Assembly: GCA_017860555.1 (NCBI GenBank)
Contig: JAGDMJ010000081.1
Span: 1-10,044 of the forward strand
Source: Bacteroidota bacterium
GTDB lineage: Bacteria; Bacteroidota; Ignavibacteria; UBA10030; UBA6906
Length of the DNA stretch: 10,044 nt
Direction of reading: 5' to 3'
Both the position numbers and the translations under genes were made by a program. Position 1 is the first letter of the stretch, and every line of letters starts with the position of its first letter. Below are positions 6,390 through 10,044 of the stretch, piece after piece. The notes beneath the pieces were generated by a model that worked only from the letters and a program-made list of their open reading frames with translations, searched no databases and had not been told where the DNA came from.

Positions 6390-6934
6390 TGGATCTGAAG
6401 GTGATCAAGCATGACGTCGTGCGCAGGGGAAAAGTGTTTGATCTGATCGTGGATCAGATCGAGTATCCCTCAGGGAACCGGGGGATTCGGGAAGTGGCGC
6501 ATCACCCCGGGGGCGCCGTGGCCGTGCCGGTCTTCCCGGACGGGACAGTTCTTCTTGTGCGGCAGTTCCGCTATCCCTTCGGCATCTACACCCTTGAAGT
6601 GCCCGCGGGGAAGCTGGACCCGGGAGAGGATCCGGAGCCTGCGGCCGTCCGGGAGCTTGAAGAAGAGACAGGATATCGTGCCGGGGCAATGGAAAAGCTC
6701 ACGGCCATATACACGACGCCGGGATTTTGCGATGAGGTCCTCCACATTTATCTTGCGACCGACCTGACGCTTTCCCCTGCCGGGCACCGGCGGGAAGAAG
6801 GAGAACAGACGATGACCGTGGAGATCAGGCCGCTGCAGGAAGCGGTCGCGATGGTGGAGCGGATGGAAATCGTGGACAGTAAAACGATCGTGGGGCTGTT
6901 GATGGCGGAAAGAAGGCTCAGGATCAGGGGTTGA
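6389..6934 (+). CDS. Nudix hydrolase, ADP-ribose pyrophosphatase-like
   Basis: The 181-residue protein carries a perfect Nudix box: Gly74, Glu80, then RELEEETGY at 88-96 (Gx5Ex7REUxEExGU). A proline at 111 (TTPGFCDE), 15 residues after the box, matches the signature of the ADP-ribose pyrophosphatase subgroup. HHPGGAVAVPVF and VLLVRQFRYPFG also fit that subgroup. Such enzymes cleave ADP-ribose to AMP and ribose 5-phosphate, although related NDP-sugar substrates are possible. The ATG overlaps the MscS stop by one base (TGATG), and GGAGG (6374-6378) lies 10 nt upstream. The next gene begins 16 nt after the stop. The product ribose 5-phosphate feeds PRPP synthesis, a possible link to pyrE in the same cluster; this link is inferred. 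Confidence 0.88.
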   Translation: MDLKVIKHDVVRRGKVFDLIVDQIEYPSGNRGIREVAHHPGGAVAVPVFPDGTVLLVRQFRYPFGIYTLEVPAGKLDPGEDPEPAAVRELEEETGYRAGAMEKLTAIYTTPGFCDEVLHIYLATDLTLSPAGHRREEGEQTMTVEIRPLQEAVAMVERMEIVDSKTIVGLLMAERRLRIRG

Positions 6935-6950
6935 GCACAGGCTTTCATCC

Positions 6951-7607
6951 ATGCGCTATCGTAGCATCATTTTTGATTTTGACGGCACACTGGTTGATTC
7001 CCGCAGCGACATCGCTGGAGCGCAACTCTGGGCATTGAATCAGCTCGGCGTAACACACTACACACCGGAAGACCTCTTTCCTTATATCGGGAAGACGCTG
7101 CAGGTGACCTTCACACACCTGCTTCCGCCGGCGATGCATCATCGCATCGATGAAGCCGTGCGGCTGTACAGGGAGTTCTATCCTCCACGATCACTCCTGA
7201 CCACGACGCTGTTTCCGGGCGTGCGGGAGACCCTCGACACGCTTCGTGCCCGGGGCGCGCTGATGGCCATCGCATCCACGAAGAAGGAGTCGACTATCCT
7301 GCGCGTTGCGGAGCACTTTCGGATCTCGTCCTCCTTCGTGCAACTCCAGGGGAGTGATGACCTGCCGTACAAACCCGATCCTTCGATCGTCAGAAAGATC
7401 ATCACCGACCAACGGTGGGATCCCGCCGGGACGCTCATGGTGGGCGATACCGACAATGATATCCTAGCCGGCCAGCGGGCCGGGATCGCCACCTGCGCGG
7501 TGACGTATGGATCGCTGACGGAAGAGCAGCTCCGGCTCTATTCCCCGGACCACGTGATCCGGAGCCTCCCGGAACTTCTGGCCATCGTTGACAGAGCGGT
7601 CTCATGA
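6951..7607 (+). CDS. HAD-superfamily phosphatase, phosphoglycolate phosphatase (Gph)-like
   Basis: The 218-residue protein has all four HAD motifs: FDFDGTLVDS with nucleophile Asp9 and Asp11, IAST (Ser109/Thr110), Lys141 in YKPDP, and GDTDND (Asp166, Asp170) for the metal. A helical cap lies between about residues 16 and 85, as in the Gph/PGMB subfamily. Likely substrates are small phosphate esters such as 2-phosphoglycolate, nucleoside monophosphates or sugar phosphates; the sequence does not decide. The start has no strong Shine-Dalgarno site, only CACAGG about 10 nt upstream, but the protein begins right at the HAD nucleophile motif as expected. The stop overlaps the next start as ATGA, so translation is probably coupled with the nucleoside phosphorylase. 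Confidence 0.86.
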   Translation: MRYRSIIFDFDGTLVDSRSDIAGAQLWALNQLGVTHYTPEDLFPYIGKTLQVTFTHLLPPAMHHRIDEAVRLYREFYPPRSLLTTTLFPGVRETLDTLRARGALMAIASTKKESTILRVAEHFRISSSFVQLQGSDDLPYKPDPSIVRKIITDQRWDPAGTLMVGDTDNDILAGQRAGIATCAVTYGSLTEEQLRLYSPDHVIRSLPELLAIVDRAVS

Positions 7608-8938
7608 ATCCCGTAGAGTTCATAAGGAAAAAACGGAGCGGCCAGACCCTCTCCCGGAAGGAGATGCACGACTTTATTTCCGCATACGTGACCGGAGAGG
7701 TGCCCGACTACCAGATGTCCGCGTTCCTGATGGCCGTCTATTTTTCGGGAATGTCACGGGAAGAGACAGCCGCATTCACCGATGTCATGCTTCATTCCGG
7801 CCGCGTCATCGATCTTTCCTCCGTACCGGGCAGAAAGGTGGACAAGCACTCCACCGGCGGCGTCGGCGACAAGGTTTCCCTTATCCTTGCCCCCATGGTT
7901 GCCGCATGCGGCGTGCCGGTCCCCATGATCTCCGGACGAGGGCTCGGGCATACCGGAGGAACGCTGGACAAGCTGGAGTCCATACCCGGATTCCGCACCA
8001 ACCTTTCGATCGAAGAATATCAACGAGTGATCTCGGAGACAGGCCTCGTCCTGAGCGGACAGACAGAAGAGATCGCTCCCGCGGACAGGAAGATGTATGC
8101 CCTGCGGGATGTGACTGCGACGATCGAATCCATCCCGCTCATCGCCGGCTCGATCATGAGCAAGAAGCTCGCAGAAGGCATCGATGCTCTCGTGCTCGAC
8201 GTGAAGACGGGCAGCGGCGCCTTCATGCAGAGGTATGAAGAGTCGGTTGAACTTGCCTCGGCCCTGGTTTCGATCGGAAGGGCCATGGGCAAAGAGACGA
8301 TTGGCTTTGTCACACGGATGAACGAGCCGCTCGGCACGGCTGTCGGCAACTGGTGCGAAGTCGTCGAATCGGTGGAATGCCTCCGGGGAAAGAAATGCCC
8401 GGACCTGATGGAAGTTACCTATGTTCTCGGCGGAGCAATGGTCTTCCTGGGAGGGAAGGCATCAAGTATTGAAGAGGGTATGAGAACGTGTGAATCGGCC
8501 GTCTGGTCGGGGCGCGCGTACGAGAAATTCTTGGAACTCGTCCGGGTACAGGGAGGGGAGGCGTCGTACATCGAGAATCCGGGAAAATACCCGAAGGCGG
8601 CGTTCTCTCCTCGCGTGGAGAGCCCGGCGTCCGGGTACATCACGGGCTTCGACACGCGCCTGATCGGCGTCCTGGCAACGGAGCTTGGAGCCGGCAGGAT
8701 GAGCGTGGATGATGACATAGACCCGAAGGCAGGGATTCTTTTCAAGAAGAAGATTGGGGATCACATTGAGAAAGGGGAAACGCTGGCCATGATCCAGACG
8801 GACAGGCCTTCCCGGGGCAGGCCATGGGAAGAAAGGCTGGCGGCGTTGATCTCGATCGGTCCCGAGCCGCCCGAGCGGACGCCGTTGATTCTGTCGATTG
8901 TGGATGGGGAAGGAGCGAAACCGTGGGGCGGTTCGTAG
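7604..8938 (+). CDS. Thymidine / pyrimidine-nucleoside phosphorylase
   Basis: The 444-residue cytoplasmic enzyme cleaves thymidine, and probably uridine, with phosphate to give the free base and (deoxy)ribose 1-phosphate. The N-terminal helical domain (MNPVEFIRKKRSGQTLSRKEM) is followed by the phosphate-binding KHSTGGVGDK (81-90) and the family signature SGRGLGHTGGTLDKLES (110-126). ALRDVTATIESIPLIAGSIMSKK (166-188) carries Arg168, Ser183 and Lys187, which align with the E. coli DeoA active-site residues Arg171, Ser186 and Lys190. DVKTGSGAFM follows, and the C-terminal PYNP domain (about 340-440) is complete. I cannot separate deoA-type (thymidine-specific) from pdp-type by eye, so no symbol is given. 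The ATG overlaps the HAD stop (ATGA). The gene ends 45 nt before the convergent suhB stop. Confidence 0.93.
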   Translation: MNPVEFIRKKRSGQTLSRKEMHDFISAYVTGEVPDYQMSAFLMAVYFSGMSREETAAFTDVMLHSGRVIDLSSVPGRKVDKHSTGGVGDKVSLILAPMVAACGVPVPMISGRGLGHTGGTLDKLESIPGFRTNLSIEEYQRVISETGLVLSGQTEEIAPADRKMYALRDVTATIESIPLIAGSIMSKKLAEGIDALVLDVKTGSGAFMQRYEESVELASALVSIGRAMGKETIGFVTRMNEPLGTAVGNWCEVVESVECLRGKKCPDLMEVTYVLGGAMVFLGGKASSIEEGMRTCESAVWSGRAYEKFLELVRVQGGEASYIENPGKYPKAAFSPRVESPASGYITGFDTRLIGVLATELGAGRMSVDDDIDPKAGILFKKKIGDHIEKGETLAMIQTDRPSRGRPWEERLAALISIGPEPPERTPLILSIVDGEGAKPWGGS

Positions 8939-8953
8939 CCGGTGCGCTTAACG

Positions 8954-8988
8954 ATTGACCGGCTTCCGACTGCCAATACCCGGTCAAT
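8954..8988. terminator. Perfect 9-bp inverted repeat at the convergent gene junction
   Basis: ATTGACCGG (8954-8962) and CCGGTCAAT (8980-8988) are exact reverse complements separated by 17 nt. The right arm contains the suhB stop codon (8984-8986 on the - strand), and the left arm lies 15 nt after the phosphorylase stop. Its place between two convergent genes suggests a shared bidirectional terminator. No T tract is present on either side, and the loop is longer than usual. Confidence 0.4.
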
Positions 8989-9757
8989 ACGGTTTCGCCA
9001 GGATGTTCAGCGCCGCCTGGTGCAGGAGGCCGTTCGTCGCGAGTATCAACTTCCTGTAGATGTTCATTGGCGATCCCTTGAAATCCGTCACTTTCCCCCC
9101 GGCTTCATTCACGAACAGCACACCCGCCGCCATATCCCACGGATTCAGCGCTACTTCCCAAAAGCCATCGAATCTGCCGCAGGCGACGTAGGCGAGGTCG
9201 AGTGCCGCGGAACCGAGCCTCCGCAAGCCCTGCGTGGCGGTCAGGAAATTCGCAAAGTGCTCGGCCGGATGGTCCGGATTGTTCTCGATATCGTACGGGA
9301 AACCGGTGACGAAGAGGCTGTTGATCATCTCCGAGGCGCGGGAGACCTTGAGTTTGTTGCCATTCAGGTATGCCCCGCCCCCTTTTTCCGCGGTAAATAG
9401 CTCATCGAGGTTCGGGTCATATGTGACCCCGGCGATGACGATTCCCCTGTGTTCGATGGCGATCGTCACGCAGTAGATGGGGACACCGTGAAGAAAGTTG
9501 GTGGTACCATCCAGCGGGTCGATGATCCAGCGGTATTCCTCCGTCAGCGAGCTCCCGCCGCTCTCTTCCGCGAGAATGCCGTGGCTCGGGAAGTGGCCCT
9601 TGATCATCTTGATGATCTTCGCCTCCGACCCTTTGTCGATCTCCGAGACGAGATTCCTCTCTTCTCCCTTCTTCATTTCAACGTTCTTGACTTTCCCCAC
9701 GCTTTCCTTCAGAAAATGTCCCGCCTCTTGTGCGGCCTGGATGGCAATGTCGAGCAT
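8984..9757 (-). CDS. suhB: Inositol monophosphatase family protein (SuhB-like)
   Basis: The 257-residue protein belongs to the Mg-dependent inositol monophosphatase family, which hydrolyses myo-inositol 1-phosphate and related phosphates. Metal-site motifs are ILAEES (Glu64-Glu65), WIIDPLDGTTNFLHG (Asp80, Asp83) and NPWDMAAG (Trp207-Asp208). GSAALDLAYVACGRFDGFWE (182-201) is also diagnostic. I chose the ATG at 9757: it has AAGGAG 10 nt upstream (9768-9773 on the - strand) and gives the usual MLDIAIQAAQEAG start. The frame extends 13 codons further upstream, but this adds only an Arg/Pro-rich stretch and covers the ribosome binding site. In E. coli SuhB also takes part in rRNA antitermination; that cannot be inferred here. 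It is convergent with the nucleoside phosphorylase and divergent from the lipoprotein gene. Confidence 0.92.
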   Translation of the reverse strand: MLDIAIQAAQEAGHFLKESVGKVKNVEMKKGEERNLVSEIDKGSEAKIIKMIKGHFPSHGILAEESGGSSLTEEYRWIIDPLDGTTNFLHGVPIYCVTIAIEHRGIVIAGVTYDPNLDELFTAEKGGGAYLNGNKLKVSRASEMINSLFVTGFPYDIENNPDHPAEHFANFLTATQGLRRLGSAALDLAYVACGRFDGFWEVALNPWDMAAGVLFVNEAGGKVTDFKGSPMNIYRKLILATNGLLHQAALNILAKPY

Positions 9758-9786
9758 GGGACGTGGTCTCCTTCTCCTATTGAGCC

Positions 9787-9815
9787 AAGATACCAAAAAG
9801 AGCGCGAAGAAACCA
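9787..9815 (-). promoter_or_regulatory. Weak candidate promoter for suhB
   Basis: On the - strand, TATCTT (9792 to 9787) followed by GG resembles a -10 box, and also the Bacteroidota-type TAnnTTTG element. The sequence 17 bp upstream (TGGTTT) is a poor -35. The position, about 30 nt before the start codon, is suitable. This is a suggestion only. Confidence 0.2.
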
Positions 9816-9825
9816 TGTCCGTCCC

Positions 9826-9854
9826 TTGTATCTCCACCGGTTTTTCTCTACGTT
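9826..9854 (+). promoter_or_regulatory. Candidate promoter for the lipoprotein gene
   Basis: TTGTAT (9826-9831) and TACGTT (9849-9854) are separated by 17 bp and lie 25 nt before the lipoprotein ATG. The match is partial (TTG of the -35; TA and the final T of the -10). It falls in the 121-nt divergent gap with suhB, where a promoter for this gene is expected. Confidence 0.3.
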
Positions 9855-9878
9855 AACTGGCCATAATCAAGGAATGAC

Positions 9879-10044
9879 ATGCGTCATATTCTTGCACTCG
9901 CTATCCTTCTCGTTATTCTTCCCGGCTGTGGAAGCAATGAGGAAAGCTCCGGAGCCCGCCAAACGATCGCTCTGGATGAGCTCGCGGTCACGGTCCGCGA
10001 TCATCCGCGCAGCTATTTCCACTCTGACAGGCGGGGAGGCTTCC
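9879..10044 (+). CDS. Putative lipoprotein, N-terminal fragment (3' end outside window)
   Basis: The frame starts at ATG 9879 and is open to the right edge, giving 55 complete codons. The N-terminus MRHILALAILLVILPGC is a lipoprotein signal peptide: a short basic start, a hydrophobic core and a lipobox LPGC with Cys17 as the lipidated residue. Gly-Ser-Asn-Glu-Glu-Ser-Ser follows, an exposed polar linker. The proline at -2 of the lipobox is slightly unusual. AAGGAA (9869-9874) gives a good ribosome binding site 4 nt upstream. The rest of the visible mature part (SGARQTIALDELAVTVRDHP...) shows no domain I recognise, so function is unknown. It would be exported by Sec and lipid-anchored. An alternative ATG at 9874 in another frame is also open but has no signal peptide. 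Confidence 0.72.
   Translation, partial: MRHILALAILLVILPGCGSNEESSGARQTIALDELAVTVRDHPRSYFHSDRRGGF

Noticed and set aside
7588..8238. + strand frame of 216 codons overlapping the nucleoside phosphorylase
   Set aside because: An Arg-rich out-of-frame translation of a conserved enzyme gene.
4155..8962. The octamer TTGACCGG shared by the spacer hairpin (4155-4162) and the convergent-junction repeat (8955-8962)
   Set aside because: An 8-base match occurring twice is weak, and the arms and loops around it differ; not enough to call a repeat family.
8942..9856. + strand frames opposite suhB (8942-9400, 9449-9856)
   Set aside because: They lie antisense to the conserved phosphatase and contain no independent motifs.

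Overview
The window is GC-rich bacterial chromosome, densely packed with housekeeping genes. Nine genes lie on the + strand, one (suhB) lies on the - strand, and a lipoprotein gene is cut by the right edge. I see no rRNA, tRNA, CRISPR array, insertion sequence or prophage signature. Taxonomy is only an inference. A bacillithiol-transferase-like DinB protein, a lipoprotein signal peptide, a GlnD homologue, a COG1313 radical SAM protein and modest Shine-Dalgarno sites would suit a GC-rich member of the Bacteroidota/Chlorobi/Ignavibacteria (FCB) neighbourhood, but no marker here settles it.

Left block (1-2995): the C-terminal two thirds of GlnD (HD domain plus two ACT domains) is followed after 4 nt by glutamate racemase (murI). 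A divergent peptide deformylase (def) follows after 47 nt. A small GC-rich inverted repeat sits just past the def stop.

Middle block (2996-4741): a PflX-type (COG1313) radical SAM protein has a good sigma70-like promoter placed so close that the message could be leaderless. It is followed by a 118-nt spacer holding two successive hairpins and then a BstA/YfiT-like DinB protein.

Right block (4742-8938): five tightly packed genes probably form one operon: pyrE, an MscS-type channel, a Nudix ADP-ribose pyrophosphatase-like protein, a HAD phosphatase and a thymidine/pyrimidine nucleoside phosphorylase. Junctions are a 14-nt overlap, a TGATG overlap, a 16-nt gap and an ATGA overlap. Four of the five products act on nucleotides or sugar phosphates, so PRPP/pentose-phosphate and pyrimidine turnover is a plausible shared theme. 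The operon ends against the convergent suhB gene at a perfect 9-bp inverted repeat. suhB is divergent from the lipoprotein gene that runs off the end.

I did not find a clearly new biological system. The most unusual items are the possible leaderless PflX message, the variant deformylase motif, the two-hairpin spacer and the nucleotide/MscS operon.
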